This document shows, in pieces, positions 22,887-33,739 of a stretch of DNA of 64,000 nt; position 1 is the stretch's first letter; each line of letters opens with the position of its first letter. Origin of the DNA: Pestalotiopsis fici W106-1 (Eukaryota > Ascomycota > Sordariomycetes > Amphisphaeriales > Sporocadaceae); NCBI RefSeq assembly GCF_000516985.1, contig NW_006917094.1, forward strand, positions 1,612,001 through 1,676,000. Reading direction: 5' to 3'. Under the pieces are notes generated by a model. That model searched no databases. It was not told the DNA's origin and worked only from the letters and a program-made list of their open reading frames with translations. The position numbers and the translations under genes are program-made.

Positions 22887-24030
22887 CTTTGTAGTTGGAA
22901 TCTCGAGATATCAATGTTAGTTGTTATGAAATGATCAGACTTGCTGCAATAACCTCGTAGGGTGCGTTATGTAACATTTCGACGGCGGTTGACGGTCTTG
23001 TACAAGCACCCAGACTGTGCGTCAAGGTTGCTTCCCACATGGAGACGTGCCTCCGTAGCCACTTGGCCTCAGGAGTATTGTTCATGTGCGAGTTCGAGTC
23101 GAGCAGATCTAACGGAAAGGGCTCCAACGTGAAGTGCATTTCATCATTGGTGCAAGTAACGTTGTATACTCGCCTAGGAACCTTACGACATACCATCCAC
23201 TAAAGGTAACATAATCTCTTGAGAGGATTGCAGTTATCTCGAAATCCAACAACGTCATGTCGCGTTGTTAAGCGATGGACCTGGCTCTTCTAAAAGTCTA
23301 GGCCAGCATTCGATTAGTGTTCCACGGATAAATTAGCTTTAAGCTTATACTAGGATTCGCAACTATATAAGTGACACCACTATCACCACCACCCCTTGTC
23401 CATAGCCGAGTCAACCTTTTAGCTCAGAGGTCCAGTCCCTCATTCCCGTCGACTAGCGGCGAATCGGTAGGTTAATGTTGTCTCAGAAATTCAGTTGCAG
23501 AGACTTTGGAAAAGATAGAAGGGATATTGAGCCAATCGGACTGAGGTATTCATAGCCAAGATATCCGATTTGGATGGTGCTACCTGAATGGTGTGTACCA
23601 AGATGCTCCCGACCCAGGTTGCGCCAGGGATTCCCCAGGATTTAATGCACCAGGCGGTAGATGTGCCGAACCACTTCTCGGGGCTCTGTGTCCGCCACAG
23701 TCACAATTGACTCCCTAGACCCTGGATCGCGAACAGGGGCCATGTTGCTTCCGCACGACTCAGAGGATTTCTCGTGTTACATATAGGGGTTATATTCAAG
23801 GGCTATGTGCAAGCAGCAAAATCATCCGCCAATCGAGCCCAACACTAGTAATTCCATCATCACTATATCGTAACCATGAAGGAGCCGACATCCGTTCTTG
23901 ATCAAGGGGAATTATGATGCTTCCTGGTCGCTCCTTTGCTGGGTGCTGGAGCATAAAAAGGTTGGTATAGTCCGAAGTCCCACCTAGTCTGAACAAGACT
24001 ATCACAAGTTCAATCCAATCATTTGCAATA
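22887..24030. other. Intergenic region, no supported gene
   Basis: About 1.1 kb with only short unsupported open frames. A TATA-like CATAAAAAGG near 23953 is about 75 bp before the next start codon and probably belongs to that gene. Confidence 0.4.
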
Positions 24031-24885
24031 ATGCCTTCCTCAAGTCAGATCATCTCCTCGCTCGCCGCCGTTGGCATTGCTTCTGTCAATGCCGCCATGG
24101 GTCCGGCGTTTAGTACTGGACCCGTGGCTGACGGCTCCTTCATCCGAGAGTCAACCTCTACATTGGTGCTCCCTGCCGCACCCAGCAACAACAATGGCAT
24201 TGCCTCTCTATGGGTTGGCATGGGTACTTCGAATGGAGATCTCATTCAATCCATCGCCGACAACTGGCAGTCCAGCACCTGGGATATCTATGCCTATACA
24301 CTCTTAAGCACTAGCCGTGAGTTACGCAGGAGTATATAATACATTTACTTTGAACATACTGACATGAGTCGTTGCTAGCCACTTCGCAGATGCCTGTGTA
24401 CGGTGATGGTTCGGCCGATGCCACTGCCAACGATCAGATTACAATGCACTGTAAGTCAAGAGAGCTCTTGTCTCACCGTCTGACTTCGCTCTATCGTCTG
24501 CTGATACTTGATCCAGACAAGTACGACGACTCCACCGCAAACTATACGCAGACGGTCACCAAGAATGGCGCCGTAGTCTCGACACTATCCACCAGCGACG
24601 GACATGCTCTCGGGTGGGGCAGCGCCATTGAGTGTGCCGAGAATAACTGCGGAACCATGCCCGCGCACAGTAAGTGCCTGATGCGACTCTACTCTGCGGA
24701 CATTTTGCTAAAACCTTCCTACAGCCTGGATCAACACCCAGATCATCATGGACGTGGCTGATCCCAACTACATCAATACACTGTACAAGGGAGCAGGCGT
24801 CACTGGTAATCTAGTGACTGCTGATGGAGGAAAGACTTGGACCGTGGATACAATCTCGATTCCTCAATTCACCTTCACCGGATAA
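24031..24885 (+). CDS. Secreted protein of unknown family (possible beta-sandwich/G1-like fold)
   Basis: Four exons (24031-24316, 24379-24450, 24517-24669, 24725-24885) give 223 codons plus stop in one frame. The N terminus is signal-peptide-like (SSQIISSLAAVGIASVNA). The mature part is Gly/Ser/Thr-rich with alternating strands: GIASLWVGMGTSNGDLIQSI, DQITMHYKYDD, YTQTVTKNGAVVSTLSTSDG, AIECAENNCGTMPAHTWINT, and a C-terminal WTVDTISIPQFTFTG. The LWVGMGTSNGDLIQSI pattern is loosely reminiscent of eqolisin (G1) or concanavalin-A-like sandwiches. I do not see the catalytic Gln/Glu pair with confidence, so no activity is assigned. Two cysteines (AECAENNCG) could form one disulfide. Extracellular location is likely. 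Confidence 0.7.
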
Positions 24886-25024
24886 AATTGAGTGTTGATT
24901 TCTAAGAATGAATGCGCAATCTTTTCCCGCGAATTATGAAATAGCCGTTTGAAAATGACAAATATCATATGCTTTGTATCCTCCAAAGTGACGTGCACAC
25001 ATGTGAAACTTGCACCCACTCAAT

Positions 25025-26411
25025 TTATGGTGACGTTCGGTGGTTTCGGAGCAACGTCAGATGAATACCTTCATTTCCAGAATCCTCTTTATTTGTTGCA
25101 ATTCCCATAGCTTTCATGATTGCCGTCCTGCTTGTTCTTGTAAATAAGATCCATGCTGAGATCACAAGGAGTGTCAATGGAATCATGGTTGCAAAATACA
25201 GCCAAAGCCACGGCGTCGCTACCGGTTCGGATTTCCAGTCAAAGAAAGTCATGCTGAAGAATGACTGCAGATAGTTCATGAGCATTGACAACCCCGACAT
25301 GAGAGATGAAACTTACGCATAGGAATGTTGGGGGCAAAAAGATCAAGGTGACGGCAGCTATTGTCTTCATTGCTGTGCTGTCCCTCATCGTGGCTTCTGC
25401 CAGCTCGATAGTAACTCTGGCGTCGCGTTGAGCGGTTAGTTGGTAGACCTTAACATCTCTCATATTAGCATCGGTCCACCTTGAGTTTTGTGGTCATTGC
25501 CCGTACCGTGGTACGACAATTCTCCATTTGCCTCGAAATGATCTCAAGAGTGTGTTCACTTGTTGAGCCTACACTCATTTGGCGCTCGACCTTGCTTTTA
25601 TGCTCGTCGATCCATGCCACTGAGATGACTTCGCGCTGCATTCCATCCATCAATTCTTTCATCGCAGTTCCTAGATGCATCTCATATTTGCATATTCTCT
25701 CAAGCTGAATGTGCTTTGTATAACAGACATGCAACTCTTGAATTAACTCTGTAAAATCATATTGCAGTACTCCACCGTTCGTTGACAACATTGATTGGAT
25801 TTCATTCATTCGGGTAGCAAAATTCGCAATGGTCCTCACACTCGCCTCAACAAGCGATTTGAGATGCTCAAGTGGAAATTGGAGCACATTAAAAAGCCCA
25901 TTAGAGTACGGCCCTTCAAAGTGGACCCGGCCGAGGCTTTCTTTTGCCTTCTCAGGATTCGTCGTGAGTAGCAATCCTGTCGACAGAATATGTCCTTCTA
26001 TTTCAAGACATTCAGGACAGTCCTTCATGGCAAAACAAACAAACACATCGCTATCGCTTGGGGTCTGAAAGTAGACGGCTGGAAAGGTCATGAGCTTTGA
26101 CTAGGCACAGCAGAAGATGTCTGACTCACAGTAGCCTGCCCATGGATTGCGTAAATCATAGCCAGCACTCCCCGCAGGATTGTGCCACGTGACCGAAAAG
26201 TCCTCTGGCGACTTCATAAAATGGTAAAGGTCCAAGTCACGCAAGTGCTCTGGTGGCCATGATTCCAAGGATTGCGACGGTGTTGACTCCAGGGACACAA
26301 TCCTAATCTGGGTGTAAGCGTTTATAGCGAAAGTGCACTGTTTTCACTCTCAAAAACTTGTGCTTACTCGATTGAAACCATTCCATTGGGCGACACCCAT
26401 TGTTCGCGCAT
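25025..26411 (-). CDS. CorA-like Mg2+ transporter-type membrane protein
   Basis: Exons, in gene order: 26368-26411, 26130-26302, 25507-26078, 25317-25448 and 25025-25264 (386 codons plus stop). The N-terminal half is soluble (SLESWPPEHLRDLDLYHFMKS, NPWAGY, then FQTPSDSDVFVCFAMK). A long helical stalk follows. Its end carries QLTAQRDARVTIELAEATMRDSTAMK, leading into TM1 (TIAAVTLIFLPPTFLCSFFS) and TM2 (WLWLYFATMIPLTLLVISAWI). This is the pattern of fungal CorA-like proteins. The GMN signature of true CorA channels is absent at the TM1 end, so ion transport is not certain. Between stalk and TM1 the frame needs an intron; 25449-25506 (58 nt, GTACGG...TTAAG) keeps frame and has a GCTAAT branch site. 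A 31-nt alternative (25449-25479) also keeps frame but is implausibly short. Confidence 0.78.
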
Positions 26412-27207
26412 GGTGCCTCAGTATGAAGAAGTTCTTGACTAGAGGCTACCGTCCTCAAAGTTGAGTACGGCGTTGGTGAGAATGGCTACGGGAATGCTAG
26501 AAATGCTTGGCAAGATTTACGGTGAGTGGCACTGGAAACACGGTTAAAGAACAGATTCCTATCCATGGACGTAATTAAATAAATGCATGTCAACATGAAG
26601 TAGGTACCTAGGGTTAGCTATATTTCGCAGTTGGGCTGCTTATAGCCGTTAGAAAGTCCCTAGGCGCTTAGCTGCAGCCTCACTGCAGCTAAGCTGGAAT
26701 GCGACTGGTGAGTCCCGGCGCTTAAACCAAGGAAGGGAAAAAGCGACATGGATGCTACATAAACCTGCATTGTCCTGGCAGCCTCAACCTACCCTGAGAA
26801 ACTCTTGTCCAACTAATGTGCAGTATGCAAAATGTTTGCAGCGAAGAAAACCTGCCACTATATGCAGGAGGTTTCAGCTGCTACTATGAATATGAATACA
26901 TAAATACTTAGACCTATAGTTGTAGATTTGTAGCTGTTAGAGTCATGGTAAATCGTGATAGGAGTTCACGAAGCGTTGTATTACCACTGTGCGAAAAAGG
27001 CAAGTTCTACTATAAACCTAACAACCAGATGGTTCACTCGCTGCCTTTCATAGCCCAACTAGCCATTCCGATGCATGCTCTCTAATTTCTCGTATTTTAA
27101 GCACAATTCATGTGAAACTGCCATTATATGATTACTGGCAATATAATATAGCTCAATTACGAATATGTCTAGGTTGTATCTCACCCTCTGAGTGGTACAG
27201 GAGGCAT
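26412..27207. other. Intergenic region, no supported gene
   Basis: About 0.8 kb, AT-rich, between the CorA-like start codon and the stop codon of the split methyltransferase. No motif, repeat or exon recognised. Confidence 0.4.
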
Positions 27208-28132
27208 TCATTCCTCATTAGGAAAGGGCTTGCGTCCGTAGACGACGTATCTGTAGTTGTTCTGGATTAGAGTATGTAAAAGTAAAATTGTCGGATAAGG
27301 ACTTACAGGGTGCCATATGGATGATTTCTGCAATCTCTCAAGTATTCGTGCGATTCTTTGACCAAGGTCTCAATCTCCTCCGCAGAGTAGCCGGCTTGGG
27401 TGAGAAATTTCCAACCCATGCCGCGAAGTCCATCGAGCAAGTTTCTGAGCTCCCACAAGCCAACCTCTTTGAGTTTCTTGTCCTGTGGCCATGGGTTGTT
27501 TGGCCATATAAAAGGCCGTTCTTGAACATCGACGACTTTGAAGAGCTTAGTTAGTCGCAGCGGTCAAGGTCACTCTTCTTCAGACTTACATCCAGTTTCT
27601 TCCAGCCACTGCTTATACTTTTGTGGCACGAGAATATCTCGGCCAACACTTGCGGCTCCGTCGATGCAGCCCTTGCACCACTTCTGAAGCGCGGAGCCTG
27701 CTTCCCATCAGTAAACCGCAGAGCCGACAGAGGTAGCACATCCTAACCTTCCCAATTAGGGCTATCGTCATTAAATTCGAGCGAGGCGTCTTGAAACTCG
27801 ATCCACCCTCCCGGATTCATGTTCTCGAAGGCGTTCTTCATGACTACGCGGGGGTCATCAAAGCAAGTCGATACCAGACGCAAGTGTACATAGTCGAACA
27901 TGATGCGATGCTCGCAAGGAAATTCACAGTTGGAGCCTGGGGGATGCGGTGCCGGGAACACCCAAGTGTCTTCGGCATCGTCCCTCTGAAAGACACAATT
28001 TGGTACATGCGGATTCTCTGGCTGGATTGCGCTCAGGTCGGTGCCAATGACATGCGATTGAGGGAACTTTTCCGCAAATTCGATAGCCCATATACCTGTC
28101 CCAGTCGCCACGTCGAGTACATATGCGGGCAC
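27208..28132 (-). pseudogene. LaeA/TAM-type methyltransferase, C-terminal half of a gene split by a 28.4-kb insertion
   Basis: Exons 27748-28132, 27590-27697, 27307-27535 and 27208-27250 run to a normal stop. They encode the SAM-binding motif VLDVATGTGIWAIEF, then VIGTDLSAIQP, FDYVHLRLV, MNPGGWIEFQD, WLEETGFVDVQERPFIWPNNPWPQD and a C-terminal VVYGRKP, all classical for the secondary-metabolism-regulator-like (LaeA family) methyltransferases of Pezizomycotina. The coding begins abruptly at Val-Pro-Ala-Tyr, with the expected first 150 or so residues missing. Those residues are found on the same strand at 56532-56990. With the CTG/CAG trinucleotide at the junction counted once, the exons of both halves sum to 1173 nt, a whole number of codons. 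As it stands the gene is interrupted; this half has no start codon of its own at the family position. Confidence 0.88.
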
Positions 28133-28135
28133 CTG
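28133..28135. repeat. Putative target-site duplication, left copy (CTG)
   Basis: CTG (CAG on the gene strand) occurs once at each junction of the 28.4-kb insert with the methyltransferase halves. Three bases can match by chance (1 in 64), so the duplication is proposed on the combined evidence of reading frame and terminal repeats. Confidence 0.5.
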
Positions 28136-28205
28136 CTATTTGACGTTTGGGAGCGGAAATTCCCTATTTCGGCCTAATTCCTCCTCGAGAGACACTGTTT
28201 TATGC
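28136..28205 (+). repeat. Left terminal inverted repeat of the 28.4-kb element
   Basis: Starts CTATTTGACG and runs through GGGAGCGGAAATTCCCTA, GGCCTAATTCCTC and CTCGAGAGACACTGTTTTA. It aligns, with a few gaps, to the reverse complement of the right end (GGAG-AAAAATTATCCTAA, TTGCCTAGTTTTC, CTCGAGAGACAGTGTTTTA). The innermost 19-bp block differs at a single base. Confidence 0.75.
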
Positions 28206-28210
28206 AGGTC

Positions 28211-28240
28211 TTATGCTGTCTTATGCTGTCTTATGCTGTT
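28211..28240 (+). repeat. 10-bp tandem repeat (TTATGCTGTC) x3
   Basis: Three consecutive TTATGCTGTC/T units just inside the left terminal repeat. They resemble the short sub-terminal iterons used as transposase-binding sites in other DNA transposons. Confidence 0.6.
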
Positions 28241-28250
28241 TTATCCTCGC

Positions 28251-28270
28251 GGAACACTGTTTCTCGAGGA
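28251..28270 (-). repeat. Third, inverted copy of the terminal core
   Basis: GGAACACTGTTTCTCGAGGA is the reverse complement of the terminal-repeat core with two or three changes. It faces the left terminus and encloses the 10-bp iterons, so the left end has a small palindromic arrangement. Confidence 0.6.
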
Positions 28271-28469
28271 ACGTGCATTGCAAATAAAAGCACTCGCATA
28301 TAATGTAGGCATAGGTATTATATTAAGGCAAGCTTTAAATTATAGAGTTCTAAAGACTTTCAAGAAACATTAGATTATACGGGACATGGCCCGTGCGTTA
28401 TCTACTGTGTATATGCTAATTGGGGTTATTTACAATTGCGTAAATACAGAGAGAGCAAGGTCCTCTCTC

Positions 28470-30112
28470 TTATCGCAGGTTCCATTTCTCAACGTCCGCC
28501 CATTGAAATGTCACCTGCTTAACCTCAGCCAGCCTAGTTAAAGTATTATTCTTCCGACTGCGCCGGCTCAGCCCTGTCTGCGACTCTTCATAGCTCCTCC
28601 ACAGCTCTGCAGTCCGGCGGATCTCGATCAGCTTGTCGCCATCGCTCCGATCTTCATGCTTCCGGACGATGTGCCCCCATAGCGCGACGACACTCTCGAA
28701 CCCCCTGATGCGAGGACAAAGATTGCATGCCAAGCTCGGCTTGTGCGCCTTCCTCTTCAGCCGAGTCACCGCGGCCCGATCGAGCGCTCCGAACCGAATG
28801 CCATGTCCCTGGCCGAACGTGAGAGGAAGCTGGTACTCTAGACTGCTGTATGGATGAAATCTCGGGCGCACTGGCGCTGGCGCTGGCGCTGGCGATGGCG
28901 ATGGCGATGGCATCCCCAGAGATTGACGCAACGCCCACACCTGGAGGAGGCATCTCTCGTATGTGGTCAAGGCTGCATGCTGCGGCAGGTTAGCGAACTC
29001 CCAGAGCGCGTGCCAGCCTGTCCTTACCTGCATCAAACAAGGCGGATCGTGTTGATCACAGCGGTCCGGAACGGCACGATTCTCGTTTCTCAGAAAGCGC
29101 GCCCGCTGGAAGCACTCGTTGCGCGCCTGGTTCACGGTGGTGGGCTCGTACACGATGTGAGAGGGTGTGATGCAGAACAGATTGTGACACAAGTGGGAGC
29201 CGTCCATGCGTTTGAAGGGGCCGCATTCCATAAAGTTGTCAAGCTCGATGCCGCTGCGAGGCCACTTACTATACCAGGCGATGGCTCTGGCCGCCGTGGT
29301 CGTGTGGTCCGAATACTTGAACATCTAAGTACGTTAGCAAGCCACCCGTGGTGAAGCCACACACGATCACATACCAGTCTGCCTGAGCTTGCCAACGGCC
29401 AATTGCTCTCGTTCAGCACATCGGCAATCTCGCGTGGTTGCAAGCCGACCCAGTCCTGTGGGCAGCTGATACAAATGCTAGATTGGCTGGCAGATGGTGA
29501 TGCTCCCCAAGCCGTAGTCAAGCCGGCGATCCACGAATCGAAGTGCTCCTTGCCTTTCTGAAGAATCCAGCACGCTGCTTTCTGCTGTGCCTGGAATACC
29601 TTGGACTGCTTCACATCGTAGCTTGGCATGTCTTCTTGGTAGCGCTCGCGGAGAATCCCACGCTGTTGCTCCCAGCGGTCGTCTTCCTGTGGAGGGTGAA
29701 CGGTTGGTGATGGAGCCATTGATGGTAAAGGGGGCGACGCTGGAAGAGGGCCAGCATCTGGCTCAGGGCACCTGGGGGGAGTTTTCGCGCCACGATCGGC
29801 CTCCAGCAAGGCTGCAACTCCCGGAAGCTGCACTGCAGAAGCCGGCACGTTGCTCAAGGCTGGCAAGCTGCCCAAGGCCGGCAATGGATGTGGAATAGCA
29901 GCCTGCCACAAAGTCTGAAGAGCTGGCGATAAGGCAGCCAGCGGTGTGGCAATAAGGGTCGGTTGATCCAATTGGTGCTGCTCTTTCAGGTGTCTCTTAA
30001 GGTTCCATCGTGTTTTGAGCACTGCGCCGCACAGCCTTCCATCAGCGTGACGCTCGTGGCACTGGTACTGGCGCGGATCTCTACTCATTATGCTCGCTGG
30101 ACTGCTGTTCAT
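28470..30112 (-). CDS. C2H2 zinc-finger protein with I-PpoI-like His-Me finger (zinc-loop) nuclease domain
   Basis: Exons 29375-30112, 29028-29324 and 28470-28979 (514 codons plus stop); the second intron (28980-29027) is 48 nt, so it can be mistaken for coding. The N terminus has a zinc finger (YQCHERHADGRLCGAVL, then RWNLKRHLKEQH), followed by a Pro-rich linker. The central domain reads GSHLCHNLFCITPSHIVYEP and VNQARNEC, matching the zinc-binding loop of I-PpoI-type endonucleases. The His of S-H-L-C (general base) and the Asn of V-N-Q-A-R (metal ligand) are both present, together with the zinc ligands C, C, H and the later C-x-x-H-x-x-x-C. A third C2H2-like finger (CNLCPRI, then GHIVRKHE) lies near the C terminus. 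An SP/AP repeat encoded by hexamers (28872-28912) separates the two. It is the gene nearest the left terminus of the element and a good candidate for DNA cleavage or end recognition; activity is inferred. Confidence 0.8.
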
Positions 30113-30537
30113 AGTCTTGAGGTGCAAAAGAGAATAGGAGACTTTGTGAGAGCGAGCAGCCTGGATCTTGTCGTCGCCCAAGGCAAACCGTCAAACAAGA
30201 ACCATCGTTTCATAGCGAGCATTGACACTCATCTTAGCACCCTGAATAAAGAGGTTCTGCCTGCGAATAAGACATATTCTGACTGCTCAGGTGTATACGG
30301 ACACCTGGGCGCGAAAGTCGATACAAGCGACCAAGCGCGACTCTGATTCCTTTGTGACATTGGGGATGGATGTCTGAGTCTCTCGGCAGCCGCGAGACTT
30401 GGTAAGGCACCTGTTTTGCTCTTGCAGGATATAATGGTCATTTTCTCCTCGAGTCGTTCGTCTAGTCTTAACCGCCATCATCCTCCAACTTCTATCACCA
30501 TCATTATCAGCACAGCCCCAATATACCAAGATTCACC
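30113..30537. other. Divergent intergenic region
   Basis: Shared 5' region of the nuclease-like gene and the small gene at 30538. Nothing further recognised. Confidence 0.4.
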
Positions 30538-31147
30538 ATGCCGATCACTCCAGAGCAGCAGGCAAATTACGACCGATGGGTCCGAACCCCATGGATCTTC
30601 GATTCATCACAAAGATTCCCTGAAGGTCCGTTCGGCGTTCCTGCAGAGGCGGTAACAAACGGCAACTGCCCTATCGGGGAATTCAAGGTTCGGAGTAAGC
30701 AATTTTTCTTTTTCCCTTTATCGATACTATGCTAACTAGAAAGTGATGTACGATGACCCTTACGCGGACGATACCTCATTCCAGCAGGGTATCACCTACG
30801 ATCTAAAGCCTGCGCGTCATGACACTATTGCCCTTGTGAAAGATTCTAAATTCTACGGCCTCCTCTCGGACTCTACAAATGGGAAAATATTGCGAGGCAC
30901 AATATGCCAATTGAACCCAAGCTGGGCAGCCAGAGTTAAAGTGACTTACAAACATAGCCGAGAGGCACTACCTGCCGATCGGTACCAAGAATGGGAAGAT
31001 GTTACTGATGCGCAGAGGGAAGAGAGGATAATCTGGCAGCAGTACCGCGGAATAGGCTTTTTATGGTTTGAGCGCATTCAGACGGACGCCGCAGAGAAGG
31101 ACGCCGCGGTGGTAAAGATGGGAGAACTTGATTTGAACAAGAGCTGA
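30538..31147 (+). CDS. Hypothetical protein (186 aa), unknown family
   Basis: Exons 30538-30694 and 30744-31147 in one frame; the 49-nt intron has a GTAAGC donor, GCTAAC branch site and AAAG acceptor. The protein is acidic, with aromatic-rich segments (NYDRWVRTPWIFDSSQRFPEGPFGVP; GITYDLKPARHDTIALVKDSKFYGLLSD; WQQYRGIGFLWFERI). I recognise no domain, signal peptide or membrane segment. It looks like a real gene because frame, splice signals and codon use agree. It is transcribed divergently from the nuclease-like gene and co-oriented with the next two genes. Confidence 0.65.
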
Positions 31148-31504
31148 AGGGTTGCTGTTGACTTTGGGCTGCTGCTGCTTTGGATCGCTGCTTGGCTTTG
31201 GGCCGCTTGACAGGGCTGCTTGATAGAGGCCTCTCTTCATATTGATATCGTCACCCAATTACCAATACAGCCTCATAAGACCGCTCCATATCTCTCATCT
31301 CCATTAAAACACAACAAGCTGGGTCGGAAAACGTGCTGCAGCATGCTGTGACGTGCTGCAGCATGCTTTGAAGCCATTTGAGCCCCCAGCATATTTTGAT
31401 TGTCCTCTAGCCAGCCGTTTCAACAATCGAAGCCATCAGTTTCAGCAGCTATTTGATTTCCCCAGACTCAAATCATTCCGCTCCTTCCTTTTCCTTCCTT
31501 CTTC
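31148..31504. other. Intergenic region with a 20-bp palindromic tandem
   Basis: No gene. Holds the ACGTGCTGCAGCATGCTKTG duplication listed separately. Confidence 0.5.
31331..31370. repeat. Palindromic 20-bp unit (ACGTGCTGCAGCATGCTKTG) x2
   Basis: Two adjacent copies of a unit containing the palindrome GCATGCTGCAGCA-type core TGCTGCAGCA. Variants recur inside the same element at 51356-51369 and three times at 56269-56318, near the right end. Confidence 0.7.
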
Positions 31505-32640
31505 ATGGCTGTAAGTCAGGCAGCCTCAAGCATCATGACTACCATCGCCGCCGCGGGTCTCATTGACCCATACGAAGTTCCCTCGTCGCCGTCGCCGTCG
31601 CCACCTCCGCCTCCGCCTCCCCGAAAGAGGGCTCGTGGAGCCATACCGAAGCCCAAACCTCCCCCCGGTACGTCTGTTAACCCATGGGAGAGGTACAAAC
31701 GGTAGCTAACGGTGACATGTAGAGCCTGCAACTGCTTGGGAAGCTGTCTGGAGCGCCTACAATGCCGTCAGACAGAAGTATCCTACACTACAATCGCGGC
31801 CAACTGCCAGAAGCGTCCGCGGTCTCCTGGACCTCCCGGTCGTGAGACCGTTACGATATGATAGACAAAGCGTTCGCAGAAGCGACTTCAACCTCCCCCC
31901 CGGCGCCCCTCAAAGTGGCAACCGCAATCTGAAAGCTGCGCTGTTGCAGGTGTCCAGTGCTGCTGCGCAGCAATCGTGTTCTCGTTGTGTGCAGCACAAG
32001 AACCTGTGGGACGTTTGTGTGGATACTGGTGAGGGCTGCTGTGCTGGTTGTTTGTGCAATGGCCAGAAGTCCAATTGCGCCTGTATGTACATCATACTCT
32101 TGCGATAATCTTAACTAACATGCAACCACAGTCCCAGATGTCCAAGATGAAGGAGGAGAAGGAGAAGGAGAAGGAGCAGAAGGACAGGAAGAAGGACAAG
32201 AAGGAGGAGAGAATGGCCTACCCTTCCTCGAAGACATCCCAGAGGAGGCCCCAGAACCACAGGTTCACGGAGGAAAGTCCTCCTTGGGGCAGGAGGCCTC
32301 TGCATCTGTCCGCCCAACGGATGCAGAGCGGCGTCTGCAGTTAGATGCCATGACGGATGTGGAGCGGGCGGACGCTCTACATAAAGCAGTGCAAGATCTT
32401 CGTCTCTTGTACGAGAGAAGAGCCCCAGAGGCCGGCAGCGACGAGGACGAGGACAAGGACACCGCCGCCCCCACCACCACCACCATCACCAACACCAACA
32501 AGACCAATGACGACGACGATGATGATATGGGAGATGATTTTGGCCGGTTTATCGGCAATGAGATCGAGGATGGCGACGCTTGTATTGAAGCAATGTTGGA
32601 TTGGGCTGCAAATGGCATGAATATGGATAGTAATGAATGA
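31505..32640 (+). CDS. DUF3716-like cysteine-motif protein with acidic C terminus
   Basis: Exons 31505-31667, 31723-32082 and 32132-32640 (343 codons plus stop). The N terminus is low complexity (SPSPSPPPPPPP then KRARGAIPKPKP, a likely nuclear signal). The middle has WEAVWSAYNAVRQKYPTLQ and SVRGLLDLPVVRPLRYD, and a cysteine motif SCSRCVQHKNLWDVCVDTG followed by CCAGCLCNGQKSNC. Its C-x2-C ... C ... C-x2-C ... C spacing is that of DUF3716, a fungal domain of unknown function. The C terminus is Gly/Glu repeats and an Asp run. No catalytic function can be inferred; a DNA- or chromatin-associated role would fit the cysteine motif and charge but is inference. Confidence 0.72.
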
Positions 32641-33739
32641 TGCATGTTCTCTGCTGTTGTCCGTCAATCAACTGTCACTTCTCATAAACATGCTGCTCGT
32701 GATATTAAGTACAACCACCACATTTCGCAGCTGTGGCATGCAGAGAACTTTTAGCAAATATACTCTGTACGCAGATGATAACCCCAGTTTCAGTGCAGAC
32801 AAAAGCATCGACTCGGAATGCATGCGGGAAAGTGTCTCGCGATCAAGGTGAGAATTTCTTTTTCCAAGTACGGAATAGAGGCGGGAAATTGGATGACGGA
32901 CAGCCAGTCCATGATTGGATTGCAAGGACTCCCTTGCCGCGAGGATGCGATCATCGACCAAGATGGCGCTGATTCACTCAACTCCTTTGCTTTCTTCGGC
33001 TTGGCTATAATTGCGATAATACGGCATGCACGGTATTTCCAATGCGGTTACTCTCAGAGAGACGCAGGCGCCTTGCATATCGTGAGGATGATAAGTGACA
33101 ATGCTTTGCTTAGGAAAAGCAAGTGACAACACAGATCCAGAATCAACTCGAGTATATGCAGTACGATTTCAAGCGGCCACATTACATGTCGCTAGGGGTA
33201 TGCCAGACAAATCACGAGATGCCAATGCCCGGATATCCTCCGGCCGGTGCGCATTGCGTGAAATTGGAGGCTGGTTACTTTTTGCAGGTAGGTATGGCTA
33301 TATTGCTGGGATTTTCTTTTTCCCCTGGCCTGTGCTGTATACGTACAAGATCGATATGCTTGCTCCAATGGTCGAAGAGATCGTGGCCGCCGCCAAGAAT
33401 TCCATCCTAATGGCTGTCATTAAGAGACTCATTCCTACCTGCCGTGAATACATGCGAGGGCATCCAAAAAGGCCGTGTTTTCTTTTTTGTCTCTTGTTAA
33501 ACAAGGCTTGGGTCGTTGATGATGAGTCCGGCTTAACAATAAGTCTAGCAAAAGAAAGCAGCCGACATGATCGAGGGACCGCGATGAGTAAAAGACGGCT
33601 ATAAGATACCCTCTTGATGCCGAATCCTGGGGACCATTACGGTCATCAAACCATCTAGCACTTGTACCTCAATCATATTGCTTTCATCTGCCCTCCCAAC
33701 ATCAGCCTGTTCGCATTCCTTGCACTTCCAAATATCACC
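32641..33739. other. Intergenic region within the element, no supported gene
   Basis: About 1.1 kb. Several overlapping open frames exist (for example 33095-33604) but none has splice signals, motifs or a consistent coding character. Confidence 0.4.

Noticed and set aside
25449..25479. 31-nt intron in the CorA-like gene
   Set aside because: Keeps frame but is shorter than known fungal introns; a 58-nt intron with the same acceptor also keeps frame and has a branch site.
27208..28132. Reading the C-terminal methyltransferase half as a complete short gene
   Set aside because: It lacks the family N terminus and a start codon at a sensible position, and its missing part lies at 56532-56990 on the same strand.
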